Shown piece by piece: positions 1-9,181 of a DNA stretch of 9,181 bases. The notes under the pieces are model-generated. The model made no database searches, was not told the DNA's origin, and worked only from the letters and a program-made list of their open reading frames with translations. Every line of letters starts with the position of its first letter. Within the stretch, counting starts at the first letter, position 1. A program made the position numbers and the translations under genes. Source of the stretch: Candidatus Rokuibacteriota bacterium (lineage in GTDB: Bacteria > JAUVQV01); NCBI GenBank assembly GCA_030597995.1, contig JAUVQV010000019.1, positions 1 through 9,181 on the forward strand. Direction: 5' to 3'.

Positions 1-798
1 TCCGAAGCCTTCATGAACGATCTCATCAATTCCATACGTTACGACCGCATGCCCTCTGTCCGCAACCGCTATCGCAACATGGACATTCTTCTTATTGATG
101 ACATTCAATTCATTGCCGGAAAGGAGAAGACGCAGGAAGAGTTTTTCCATACCTTCAACTCCATCTATGAGTCACACAAGCAGATTGTCATATCCAGCGA
201 TACCGTTCCCCGCGATAACCCGGACCTTGAGGAGCGTCTCCGTTCCCGCTTCGAGTGGGGTCTCATTGCAGATATCCAATCCCCGGACCTTGAAACCAAG
301 GTCGCTATTCTTAAAAAGAAGGCGGACCAGAATAATATCGCCCTCCCCGACGACGTCGCCCTTTTTATTGCCCAGAGCATTAAGTCCAACGTTCGCGAGC
401 TCGAAGGTTCTCTCATTCGCCTCGGGGCGTACGCATCGCTTTCCTCCAGAGATATCTCTATCGAATTCGCGCGGGAGATCCTCAAGGATACTCTCACCAG
501 CCTCGATAAGGCCGTTACCATTGACGCCGTCAAAAGAGAAGTCGCCAGTTTCTTCGGTCTCAAGGTCTCCGAACTGAGTTCCAAGAGAAGAACTCAAAAC
601 ATTGTTTTCCCACGTCAGATAGCAATGTACCTCTGTCGAAAACTCACGGATGCTTCCCTGCCTTTGATAGGGAAAGGTTTTGGCGGTCGGGACCATTCTA
701 CTGTCATTCATTCCCTCAACCTCATCGAGAGAAAGAGGGAAAGCAGTGTTGACATCAACAGCACAATTGACACCATTGCCCGGAGGATCGGCAGATGA
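1..798 (+). CDS. dnaA: Chromosomal replication initiator DnaA (C-terminal 265 residues, 5' end outside window)
   Basis: DnaA is the AAA+ ATPase that binds DnaA boxes and melts the replication origin. The reading frame is open from base 1, so the N-terminal domain and Walker A lie upstream of the window. Visible in order (fragment numbering): Walker B LLIDDIQF at about 30-37, sensor 1 (IVISSD) near 62-67, the arginine-finger region ([10 protein letters not shown]) near 79-88, and the sensor II segment [12 protein letters not shown] near 130-141. The DNA-binding domain IV starts near 165 and carries the family signature GGRDHSTV at about 228-235, part of the helix-turn-helix that reads the DnaA box. 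The protein ends normally in TGA. The coding strand is C-rich (hand count over 1-798: 172 G, 227 C), opposite to dnaN downstream. It is followed directly by the oriC-like gap. The identity is certain; only the missing 5' part limits the entry. Confidence 0.98.
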   Translation, partial: SEAFMNDLINSIRYDRMPSVRNRYRNMDILLIDDIQFIAGKEKTQEEFFHTFNSIYESHKQIVISSDTVPRDNPDLEERLRSRFEWGLIADIQSPDLETKVAILKKKADQNNIALPDDVALFIAQSIKSNVRELEGSLIRLGAYASLSSRDISIEFAREILKDTLTSLDKAVTIDAVKREVASFFGLKVSELSSKRRTQNIVFPRQIAMYLCRKLTDASLPLIGKGFGGRDHSTVIHSLNLIERKRESSVDINSTIDTIARRIGR

Positions 799-838
799 CC
801 TTTGCAACAGGGTATCTGTGGAAGCCTCATAAGGCGCC

Positions 839-847
839 TGTGGAGAA
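839..847 (-). promoter_or_regulatory. DnaA box (8/9 match)
   Basis: Read on the minus strand this is TTCTCCACA, one mismatch from TTATCCACA. It overlaps the left arm of the inverted repeat at 843-857. Its CTGTGGA core repeats a copy 22 bases upstream. The box is a family consensus; binding by this DnaA is inferred. Confidence 0.5.
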
Positions 848-882
848 CATGGTTCTCGGACAAAAGTTGAAAAGACACTTTT

Positions 883-891
883 TTTTCCACA
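883..891 (+). promoter_or_regulatory. DnaA box (8/9 match)
   Basis: TTTTCCACA differs from TTATCCACA only at the third base. It sits at the end of a run of eight Ts (879-886), so the T-rich half could be partly coincidental, but the CCACA core is intact. Confidence 0.5.
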
Positions 892-936
892 GTGTTTCAA
901 GCGCTGCATTCCCCACTTTATTAGGTGGTTGTCTTT

Positions 937-945
937 TTATCCACT
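937..945 (+). promoter_or_regulatory. DnaA box next to the AT-rich block (8/9 match)
   Basis: TTATCCACT differs from the consensus only at the last base and is the best-looking box in the gap. It lies immediately before the AT-rich stretch. In well-studied origins of this kind, that is where DnaA loads onto the DNA that will be unwound. Confidence 0.6.
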
Positions 946-992
946 TAAAAACACCACGTACTACAACGAGTGTATTAACATATTCTTATAAG
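945..992. other. AT-rich block, candidate DNA unwinding element
   Basis: The stretch is poor in G and C, especially 971-992, where only 4 of 22 bases are G or C. It sits between the last DnaA box and the dnaN ribosome binding site. Two trinucleotides at 958-963 (GTA, CTA) loosely resemble the DnaA-trio element of Bacillus-type origins, but the run is too short to call. The block may also hold the dnaN promoter. Confidence 0.4.
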
Positions 993-994
993 AG

Positions 995-1000
995 AGGAGG
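995..1000 (+). promoter_or_regulatory. Ribosome binding site of dnaN
   Basis: A perfect AGGAGG lies 6 bases before the ATG at 1007. It fixes the dnaN start and suggests strong translation. Confidence 0.9.
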
Positions 1001-1006
1001 TAATTA

Positions 1007-2125
1007 ATGGATATAACTATTAAAAAATCAGAACTCAGTCACGCTTTGTCGAAGATTCAAGGGATTGTTGAGAAGAAGAACACTGTTCCCATACTTTCAT
1101 GTGTTTTGTTCGAGGTAGGGGGCAAGGAACTTTTCGTGACGGCCACGGATCTTGAGGTGTCTCTGCGAAGCAGTTACAAGGTAAATGTTTCTAAGGAGGG
1201 AACGCTTACCGCGCCGGCCAAGAAAATTTTTGAGATAGTGCGAGAACTTCCCGAAGGGGAGGTCAGGATTTCGTCGGAGGAGGGCGGTTGGGTAAGGGTA
1301 GAGATGGATAGGGCAAGGTTCCGAATGATGAGTTTGCCGACTGAAGATTTTCCAGCCGTGCCGAGAATTCAGGAGGGGGAAAGAATTGATTTTTCAGGGG
1401 AAGTCTTGGGGGAGATGATAGACAAAACCTCCTTTGCCATGTCGAGCGATCTGACGCGGCACGCCTTGAACGGCGTTTTGCTGGAAGTTTCTCAAATAGG
1501 GAAAGGGGAAGCCGAGTGCCGCATGGTGGCTACGGACGGTCATCGGCTGGCGCATGTCAGAAGGGTATGCCGCGGTGAGATAGAAGAAAGGAAGGGCGTG
1601 ATAGTGCCGCGTAAAGCCGTAATGGAGTTGAGGAGAATTATGGGGGATGGAAACGGCCAGATGGTCGAGGTGTACATAAAAGATAACAGGATGGCCTTCA
1701 AAGTGAGTGAGAACGTAATGGTTACGCGGCTGGTTGAAGGCCAATTTCCGGATTACCAACAGGTGATGCCGGACACCAACACGAGGAAGGCCTTGGTAGA
1801 TCGCGAAAAATTTTACCGGGCTGTCAGAAGGGTTTCAACCCTCTCAGCGGAACGTGCCAACCCTTTGAGGTTCAGTTTCCACAAGGACGGTGTAACTGTG
1901 ACGTCGGTCAATCCGGAGGTGGGAGACGCGACTGAAGACCTCGAAGTGGAGTATCAGGGAGAAGACCTTGAAATAGGTCTCAACTCGCGCTACATAATGG
2001 ATGTTTTTTCGGTCTTGAGTGAGGAGCAGATAAGCATCGAGATGAAGGAAGAGCTCAGCCCGACTCTGCTGCGACCGGTGGGGGACGAAGATTACGGGTG
2101 CGTAGTCATGCCCATGAGGCTGTGA
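1007..2125 (+). CDS. dnaN: DNA polymerase III beta subunit (sliding clamp)
   Basis: The protein forms the ring-shaped dimer that encircles DNA and tethers the replicative polymerase and repair proteins. It has 372 residues, the usual family length (E. coli 366), arranged as three similar clamp domains at about 1-122, 128-250 and 255-372. Landmarks are ATDLEVSL near 46-53, the conserved ATDGHRLA segment at 175-182, RLVEGQFPDYQQVMP at 241-255, and the terminal VMPMRL at 367-372. ATDGHRL and the C-terminal MPMRL are known parts of the pocket that binds clamp-interacting peptides. The ATG start is backed by a perfect AGGAGG. The coding strand is strongly G-rich (hand count over 1021-1560: 176 G, 98 C), and Arg codons lean to AGG and CGG where dnaA favours CGC and CGT. 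gyrB follows after 60 bases with no recF between. Confidence 0.98.
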   Translation: MDITIKKSELSHALSKIQGIVEKKNTVPILSCVLFEVGGKELFVTATDLEVSLRSSYKVNVSKEGTLTAPAKKIFEIVRELPEGEVRISSEEGGWVRVEMDRARFRMMSLPTEDFPAVPRIQEGERIDFSGEVLGEMIDKTSFAMSSDLTRHALNGVLLEVSQIGKGEAECRMVATDGHRLAHVRRVCRGEIEERKGVIVPRKAVMELRRIMGDGNGQMVEVYIKDNRMAFKVSENVMVTRLVEGQFPDYQQVMPDTNTRKALVDREKFYRAVRRVSTLSAERANPLRFSFHKDGVTVTSVNPEVGDATEDLEVEYQGEDLEIGLNSRYIMDVFSVLSEEQISIEMKEELSPTLLRPVGDEDYGCVVMPMRL

Positions 2126-2173
2126 CAATGAGAAAATCCCGAGGAGAGGGAAAAACTGATCTTGCCGCTGTGA

Positions 2174-4648
<2,475 letters not shown>

Positions 4649-4682
4649 CGGAGTTTGGGCGAGGAGCATCGGCTCGCGGGAG

Positions 4683-4705
4683 TCCCCCGGGCCGCGTCCG
4701 GGAGA
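4683..4705 (+). promoter_or_regulatory. Possible hairpin covering the gyrA ribosome binding site
   Basis: The 64-base gyrB-gyrA gap contains a GC-rich inverted repeat. The arm at 4683-4690 can pair with 4698-4705 (seven of eight pairs, one C/A mismatch) around a 7-base loop. The right arm includes GGGAG (4700-4704), the only plausible ribosome binding site of gyrA, 8 bases before its ATG. There is no T-run, so it is not an intrinsic terminator. A second small stem (4659-4663 with 4673-4677) lies just upstream. Function as a translation control is inferred. Confidence 0.35.
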
Positions 4706-4712
4706 ACTCACC

Positions 4713-7160
4713 ATGGAAGCAGAAGGCAGACAGACCACACTGCCGGAGCAGGTGCAGCCGGTAAACATAGAAGACGAAATGCGTCAGTCCTACCTGGACT
4801 ACGCCATGAGCGTGATAATCGGGAGGGCCCTGCCGGACGCACGCGACGGTCTCAAACCGGTCCATCGGCGCATACTGTATGCGATGCACGACCTCGGACT
4901 GGCTCACAATAAGCCGTATAAGAAATCTGCCAGGCTGGTCGGGGAAGTCCTGGGAAAATATCATCCTCACGGCGATACGGCAGTGTATGACAGCATCATC
5001 CGAATGGTGCAGGATTTCTCACTCCGCTATCCCTTGGTGGGCGGACAGGGGAACTTCGGTTCCGTAGATGGGGATGCCGCCGCCGCCATGAGGTACACTG
5101 AAATTCGCATGTCCCGCCTCACCCAGGAATTCCTTCAGGACATTGACAAGGAAACAGTCGGCTTTGTGCCGAACTTCGACGAATCACTGCAGGAGCCGGT
5201 GGTGTTGCCCGCACGACTGCCGAACCTCCTGGTGAACGGCGCTTCCGGAATCGCTGTCGGGATGGCCACGAATATCCCGCCGCACAACCTTGGTGAGGTC
5301 ATTGGTGCGCTGGTGAAAATGATAGACAACCCTGACATCAAGCTCGGAGAACTGCTGCGCTCTATACCGGGGCCGGATTTCCCCACGGCAGGCATTATTC
5401 ACGGCCGCAAGGGGATCCTGGAGGCCTACCGTTCCGGTCGGGGAGTAATACAACTGCGGGCTCGAGCCGTGATCGAAAAGTCCGGTCGGGGGGAACGGGA
5501 GAGTATCGTGGTGAGCGAACTCCCCTACCAGGTTAACAAGGCCCGTCTGATCGAGAAGATCGCTCATCTGGTCCGTAACCGCAAGATCGAAGGGATAACC
5601 GACCTGCGGGATGAATCGGACCGAGAGGGAATGAGGATAGTCATGGATCTGAAAAAGGACCACCCGGCCAAAGTGGTCCTCAACCAGCTCTACGCCCATA
5701 CCCAGATGAAGACCAGCTTCGGCATCATCATGCTCGCACTGGTCGACAAACAACCCCGCGTCATGGGACTCAAGGCAATGCTGGGGGAGTTCCTGGACTT
5801 CCGCCGCGAAGTGGTGATTCGAAGGACACGATTCGTACTGGCCAGGGCCGAAGAGAGAGTCCACATTCTCGAGGGCTTGAAGATTGCACTGGCACACATC
5901 GATGACGTGGTGCAACTCATTAAAAAGTCCTCCGGTCCACCGGAGGCGAAAGAAGCCCTGCGAAACAAATTCGGCCTGACCGCAGAACAGGCGCAGGCCA
6001 TCCTTGAGATGCGCCTGCAGCGTTTGACCGCCTTGGAGCAGGGGAAGATACTGGAGGAATTAAAGGCTCTCAAAAAGAAGATCTCGGAATACCGGGCTAT
6101 TCTCAAAGACGACGTTCTGGTATTTAAAATAATAAAGGAGGAACTGCTGGAGGTGAAATCCCTCTACGGCGACCGGCGGCGGACAGAAATCATCGAAGAA
6201 GAGACTGAGGTAAACCTGGAGGACCTGATCGCCGATGAGGACATGGTAATTACCATTAGCCATCAGGGTTACATCAAGCGCAACGCCGCCACCCTTTACC
6301 GCAGCCAACGACGGGGCGGGAAAGGCATTATCGCCATGGAGCACAAGCTGGAAGATTTCGGGGAACAGCTCTTTATCGCTTCCACCCATAGCTATCTCCT
6401 TTTCTTCTCCAGTTTAGGGAGGCTCTACTGGCTGAAGGTTCACGAACTTCCGCAGGCGGGGAGGGCCGCCAAGGGCAAGGCGATAGTCAATCTTCTCCCC
6501 CTGCGAAAAGAGGAAAAGATTTCGGCGGTAATGCCGGTGCGAGAGTTTGAGGGAGAAAAGTTTGTAGTCATGGCCACCGCCCGGGGCGTGATTAAAAAAA
6601 CCAAAGTTTCCGCCTTCAGCAATCCGCGGGCAGGTGGTATCATCGCCCTCTCCCTTGACCAGGGGGATACCCTGATCGCCGCCAGGCTGGTAGAGAGGGG
6701 ACGGGAAATATTTATGGCCACCTCGGGGGGGAAGGCCATCCGCTTCTCCGAAGATGGGATTCGGCCTACCGGGAGGACCGCCCGCGGTGTGACCGGGATC
6801 AAATTCGCCTCGGGTGACAGCCTGGTGGGTATGGAGGTGGCCGACCAGGACTCCGACATCCTCACCGTCACCGAGCGCGGCTACGGCAAAAGGACCGGTG
6901 TTGCAAAGTACCGGCTTCAAAAGCGGGCGGGCCACGGTACGCTGAATCTCAGAATTACGGCGAAAAACGGAAAGGTGGTCGCTATTCTCCAGGTACGAGA
7001 CGAAGATGAGGTCATGGCGATCACCCAGGAGGGAAAGGCAATCCGGGTACCGGCTGGCGGCATCTCCCGGAGGGGAAGGGCCACACAGGGCGTTCGTCTG
7101 ATTGACATGTCATCCGGTGACAAGGTGGTCAGCGTCGCCCGCCTGGAGGAGAAGGAATAA
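4713..7160 (+). CDS. gyrA: DNA gyrase subunit A (DNA breakage-reunion subunit)
   Basis: GyrA cuts and rejoins the DNA gate segment and wraps DNA for supercoiling. The N-terminal winged-helix and tower domains show [33 protein letters not shown] near 26-58. The catalytic tyrosine is Tyr128 in AAAMRYTE. The quinolone-binding loop reads [10 protein letters not shown] at 84-93: Thr89 aligns with E. coli Ser83 and Asp93 with Asp87. Threonine is a natural residue here in several wild-type species, so this alone does not mean resistance. The C-terminal beta-pinwheel starts near 495 and carries the GyrA box QRRGGKG at 532-538, which separates GyrA from ParC. Length is 815 residues. The long acidic tail of E. 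coli GyrA is missing; the protein ends shortly after the last blade. The ATG start has GGGAG 8 bases upstream. Confidence 0.98.
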   Translation: MEAEGRQTTLPEQVQPVNIEDEMRQSYLDYAMSVIIGRALPDARDGLKPVHRRILYAMHDLGLAHNKPYKKSARLVGEVLGKYHPHGDTAVYDSIIRMVQDFSLRYPLVGGQGNFGSVDGDAAAAMRYTEIRMSRLTQEFLQDIDKETVGFVPNFDESLQEPVVLPARLPNLLVNGASGIAVGMATNIPPHNLGEVIGALVKMIDNPDIKLGELLRSIPGPDFPTAGIIHGRKGILEAYRSGRGVIQLRARAVIEKSGRGERESIVVSELPYQVNKARLIEKIAHLVRNRKIEGITDLRDESDREGMRIVMDLKKDHPAKVVLNQLYAHTQMKTSFGIIMLALVDKQPRVMGLKAMLGEFLDFRREVVIRRTRFVLARAEERVHILEGLKIALAHIDDVVQLIKKSSGPPEAKEALRNKFGLTAEQAQAILEMRLQRLTALEQGKILEELKALKKKISEYRAILKDDVLVFKIIKEELLEVKSLYGDRRRTEIIEEETEVNLEDLIADEDMVITISHQGYIKRNAATLYRSQRRGGKGIIAMEHKLEDFGEQLFIASTHSYLLFFSSLGRLYWLKVHELPQAGRAAKGKAIVNLLPLRKEEKISAVMPVREFEGEKFVVMATARGVIKKTKVSAFSNPRAGGIIALSLDQGDTLIAARLVERGREIFMATSGGKAIRFSEDGIRPTGRTARGVTGIKFASGDSLVGMEVADQDSDILTVTERGYGKRTGVAKYRLQKRAGHGTLNLRITAKNGKVVAILQVRDEDEVMAITQEGKAIRVPAGGISRRGRATQGVRLIDMSSGDKVVSVARLEEKE

Positions 7161-7166
7161 GCCGGC

Positions 7167-8000
7167 GTGTCCCCTTGGCTGGCGACATCGAAGTGGTTTC
7201 GGCTCCTCGGTTTGAGCGTCGCGGTGGCCTTCGGCGGTTCAGTGTTAATGCTGGCGGCCGGCCGCCACTACAGAGTGAGTAAAAGTTACCGCCAGGCGGA
7301 GAGGAGCCTGGAGACGGGGCAGTACCAGCGGGCCGTCGAACTCTATCGAGCGGTAGTAGAAAATTATCCCGACGACGACCTGTCAAACCGGGCCCGGGTC
7401 CAGGTCGGACATATATACTACCTGTTCCTGAGGCAGGATCGCAAGGCCATTCAGGCCTTTCGCGATTTGGTCCGGTCTGACTCCGCCGGCCCCTGGGGCC
7501 GCAGGGCTCAGAAAATGCTCGGGGAAATTTTTGAGAAACGCCTCGGTGACTATCGACAGGCAATCGTGGAGTACCAGCGCCTCATAAATCGCTCTTCCGG
7601 AAACGGGGACGACGGCGAGGGGCAGCTCGCCGTCGCCAGATGCTACTTTAAGCTCGGTGATTTCAACCAGGCCCGGGAGGAGTATGAGGCGCTCCTGGAG
7701 CACTACCCCGAAAGTCCCTACCGGGACCGGGCACTGGTTGGAGTAGCGACCAGCTACTATGTTATCAGACGCTATACTACCGCCATACGGTACTATCGGC
7801 AGGTGATCGCGGAGAGCCGGGATCCGCAGCTCGTCGCCGAGGCGAGATTCGGAATTGCCAACTGTCTGGAGGAGGCGGGAGACTTGGAGAGCGCTCTGGT
7901 GGAACTGGAAAGAGTGAAAGAGAAATACCCGAATCCAGAGCTGGTCGCGCGCCGCATAGAACGCGTGCGGGAGAGGATCGAACAGCAGGGACTCCGGTAG
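7167..8000 (+). CDS. Membrane-anchored TPR-repeat protein of unknown role
   Basis: 277 residues. A short N-terminus is followed by one hydrophobic segment at about 12-31, with no lipobox cysteine. It is probably an uncleaved signal anchor, which would place the rest in the periplasm. The remainder is helical TPR-like repeats at roughly 39-69, 74-104, 112-146, 152-184, 187-217 and 224-255. The clearest are SLETGQYQRAVELYRAVVENYP, KLGDFNQAREEYEALLEHYP and the unit ending VKEKYP. The Tyr-Pro repeat ends and spacing recall BamD and CpoB/YbgF-type envelope TPR proteins, but I cannot assign an orthologue. TPR domains bind partner proteins; no catalytic motif is visible. It starts with GTG 6 bases after the gyrA TAA, in the same frame, with AAGGA in the end of gyrA about 10 bases upstream. 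GTG is the first possible start, and the next in-frame ATG (codon 28) would cut the membrane segment. It is very likely cotranscribed with gyrA. Confidence 0.88.
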   Translation: MSPWLATSKWFRLLGLSVAVAFGGSVLMLAAGRHYRVSKSYRQAERSLETGQYQRAVELYRAVVENYPDDDLSNRARVQVGHIYYLFLRQDRKAIQAFRDLVRSDSAGPWGRRAQKMLGEIFEKRLGDYRQAIVEYQRLINRSSGNGDDGEGQLAVARCYFKLGDFNQAREEYEALLEHYPESPYRDRALVGVATSYYVIRRYTTAIRYYRQVIAESRDPQLVAEARFGIANCLEEAGDLESALVELERVKEKYPNPELVARRIERVRERIEQQGLR

Positions 8001-8031
8001 CGAGAAGCGGAGAAGGAAAGGGCTTGGGACT

Positions 8032-8757
8032 GTGGAAAAAATGATGCGAAAACTGGACCTCTATGAGTTTCTCATGGACTTCGTCTCCCATGAAATCCGC
8101 AACCCGCTCAACTCCATCATCATGTTCGGCAACCTCATGGGAGAAGGGGCTTATGGCGGCCTGACGCCGAAACAGAAAGAAGTTCTGGAAAGGATTCTGT
8201 CGAATGCCTACCGGATAGAGCATATGACAGGGGACTTCCTCAACCTGAGGAGAGTGGACAGCGGCCAGGAGCTGCTGCACAAAGAATGGCTGAATCTCAA
8301 GAGAGATGTCATACAGGTTGTCCTGAGCGACCTGGGCTACAAGTTTCCCCATCTTCTGCCCCGCCTGGAAAAGGTCCGGGAGTCGGAAAGCAACGCCTGC
8401 AAGGTGTACGCTGACCGGCAGCTCCTGATCACCCTCTCTGACAACCTTTTTTTCAATGCCGTGAAATACGGAAAACCCGGCGGCCGGATAACTTGGTCCT
8501 GCAATATTCAAAAAACACAGTGGCTGATGAGGGTATATAACGAGGGGCAGGGGGTAAGGCCGGGGGAGATCAAAAACATCTTTAAAAAGTTCGTCCGCAT
8601 AAAAGATGCGGGGCTCCCGGCCCAGGCCGGTACCGGCCTGGGGCTTTACAACGTGAAAAGGATAGTCAAACTGCACCAAGGCCGGACCCGGGCGGAGTCG
8701 GACTATGGGAAAAATTTTTCTGTCCTGTTTTCCATCCCCCGACCCCCGGCGGGGTGA
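8032..8757 (+). CDS. Small soluble sensor-type histidine kinase without an input domain
   Basis: 241 residues, almost entirely a two-component transmitter. The HisKA dimerisation and phosphoacceptor helix holds His20 in SHEIRNPLNSI. The HATPase_c domain follows, with N-box DNLFFNAVKYG (137-147), a G1-like box NEGQGV at 170-175, the F-box region IFKKFVRI near 183-190, and G2 box GTGLGL at 200-205. All boxes are present. The first acidic residue of the usual DxGxG is Asn170, a variant seen in some kinase subfamilies, so activity is likely but not proven. There is no membrane segment, PAS or GAF domain, and the frame closes with TAG at 7957-7959, so no sensor domain precedes it. The GTG start has AAAGGG 9 bases upstream; ATG at 8041 or 8044 is possible and loses only a few residues. 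No response regulator lies in the window. The signal may come through a protein partner; the neighbouring TPR protein is a candidate only by position. Confidence 0.9.
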   Translation: MEKMMRKLDLYEFLMDFVSHEIRNPLNSIIMFGNLMGEGAYGGLTPKQKEVLERILSNAYRIEHMTGDFLNLRRVDSGQELLHKEWLNLKRDVIQVVLSDLGYKFPHLLPRLEKVRESESNACKVYADRQLLITLSDNLFFNAVKYGKPGGRITWSCNIQKTQWLMRVYNEGQGVRPGEIKNIFKKFVRIKDAGLPAQAGTGLGLYNVKRIVKLHQGRTRAESDYGKNFSVLFSIPRPPAG

Positions 8758-8778
8758 CGGCGGAAAAAGCGAGTGAAA

Positions 8779-9181
8779 ATGCGTCACACCAGCAGCGGCG
8801 GCTCGCGACATCCATCAGGGATTGCAGGCCGGCATCCGGCGTCAGAAGGCTCTCGAATATTCGTACCCCCTGAGGAGGTAGGACAGACGAGAATATCCTT
8901 TTCGAGGGAGCGACTCCACCACATTCAGAAGGTTCTCCGTTTGAGGGCGGGTGATTTGCTGACAGTGACTGACGGCACCGGTGTCGAGTACTCGGTGCGC
9001 CTGGGTGCAGACGGACCGCGAAGGGTAACCGCTGAAATAATAAGGAAAAGACGCCACTCGAAAGAATCCCCGCTGAAGACTGTGCTGGCCCAAGCCGTCC
9101 CCCGGGGTGACAGTATGTCTCTGGTCGTGCAAAAAGCGGTGGAGCTGGGGGTCACGGAGATCTGGCCTCTTCTCACCTCAA
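8779..9181 (+). CDS. rsmE: 16S rRNA m3U1498 methyltransferase RsmE (N-terminal 134 residues, cut by window end)
   Basis: RsmE uses S-adenosylmethionine to methylate N3 of U1498 in 16S rRNA, in the decoding region of the 30S subunit. The translated frame shows the RsmE opening, RIFVPPEEV, then RERLHHIQKVLRLRAGD and TVTDGTGVEYSV, an N-terminal PUA-like RNA-binding domain. The start of the SPOUT catalytic domain follows: LAQAVPRGDSMSLVVQKAVELGVTEIWPLLTS. The AdoMet-binding knot lies beyond the window. The frame is open to the last base. The conserved part begins about 25 residues after the ATG at 8779. The extra N-terminus is rich in Ser, Gly, Arg and His, and no ATG, GTG or TTG lies between. 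GTG at 8773 is an alternative start. No strong ribosome binding site precedes either, so the start is uncertain. The TGA of the kinase gene is in the same frame 21 bases upstream. Confidence 0.93.
   Translation, partial: MRHTSSGGSRHPSGIAGRHPASEGSRIFVPPEEVGQTRISFSRERLHHIQKVLRLRAGDLLTVTDGTGVEYSVRLGADGPRRVTAEIIRKRRHSKESPLKTVLAQAVPRGDSMSLVVQKAVELGVTEIWPLLTS

Larger units (their letters stand above)
799..1006. other. oriC: Putative chromosomal replication origin (oriC) between dnaA and dnaN
   Basis: This gap has a set of features known from dnaA-dnaN type origins. Three sites match the DnaA box TTATCCACA at 8 of 9 positions (839-847 on -, 883-891 and 937-945 on +). A weaker reverse-oriented site lies at 817-825. 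The element CTGTGGA occurs at 816-822 and again at 838-844, 22 bases apart or about two helix turns. A perfect 6-bp inverted repeat with a 3-base loop (GAGAAC, GTTCTC) covers 843-857. An AT-rich stretch follows the last box and runs to the dnaN ribosome binding site. G/C bias on the + strand is negative in dnaA and positive in dnaN, as expected if forks diverge from here. I found no convincing sigma70-type promoter for dnaN, although one could overlap the AT-rich block. A weak A/T stem followed by eight Ts (870-886) might end dnaA transcription, but it is not a good terminator. Confidence 0.65.

Noticed and set aside
870..886. A/T-rich stem followed by eight Ts as a dnaA terminator
   Set aside because: The stem is about five mostly A-T pairs, too weak to call. 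The T-run overlaps a DnaA box.
958..966. DnaA-trio repeat next to the last DnaA box
   Set aside because: Only two trinucleotides fit loosely; the third breaks the pattern.
7777..8811. Long minus-strand frame opposite the TPR and kinase genes
   Set aside because: It is antisense to two genes with clear domains. Its own peptide has no recognisable motif, so it is a shadow of their codon pattern.
8873..8879. Strong AGGAGGT inside rsmE
   Set aside because: No start codon follows at a usable distance. The bases encode part of the conserved PPEEVG segment.

Overview
The window is the start of a bacterial replication-gene cluster, with every recognisable gene on the + strand. In order it holds the 3' two-thirds of dnaA, a 208-base gap that looks like a chromosomal replication origin (oriC), dnaN, gyrB, gyrA, a membrane-anchored TPR protein, a small soluble histidine kinase, and the 5' part of rsmE, which runs off the right edge. 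All proteins read through without frameshifts. The only incomplete genes are the two cut by the window edges.

Organism: GyrB is about 820 residues and carries a long extra segment after its Toprim motifs, as in proteobacterial-type Gram-negative GyrB. G+C is close to 50% in dnaA and dnaN by hand count. A TPR protein with a membrane anchor also fits a cell with a periplasm. A deltaproteobacterial (Desulfobacterota-like) or related Gram-negative lineage is my best guess, but the sequence does not settle it. GTG and TTG starts are used (gyrB, TPR gene, kinase).

Layout: dnaA (1-798) ends at the oriC-like gap (799-1006). The gap holds at least three 8/9 matches to the DnaA box, a short inverted repeat and an AT-rich block just before the dnaN ribosome binding site. 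G/C strand bias changes sign across the gap: the dnaA coding strand is C-rich and the dnaN coding strand strongly G-rich. This is independent support for an origin here. dnaN, gyrB, gyrA, the TPR gene, the kinase and rsmE then follow with gaps of 60, 64, 6, 31 and about 21 bases and no convincing terminator, so they could be one operon. recF, often found between dnaN and gyrB, is absent.

Function: DnaA opens the origin, the DnaN clamp tethers the polymerase, and gyrase removes the supercoils made ahead of the forks. RsmE modifies 16S rRNA. The TPR protein and the kinase are not housekeeping replication genes. Their role is unknown, and their position between gyrA and rsmE is the least expected part of the layout. 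I see no phage, transposon, CRISPR or other defence-like content. The points most worth a second look are the origin architecture, a 70-codon frame that exactly bridges dnaA and dnaN, a hairpin that could hide the gyrA ribosome binding site, and the sensorless kinase.
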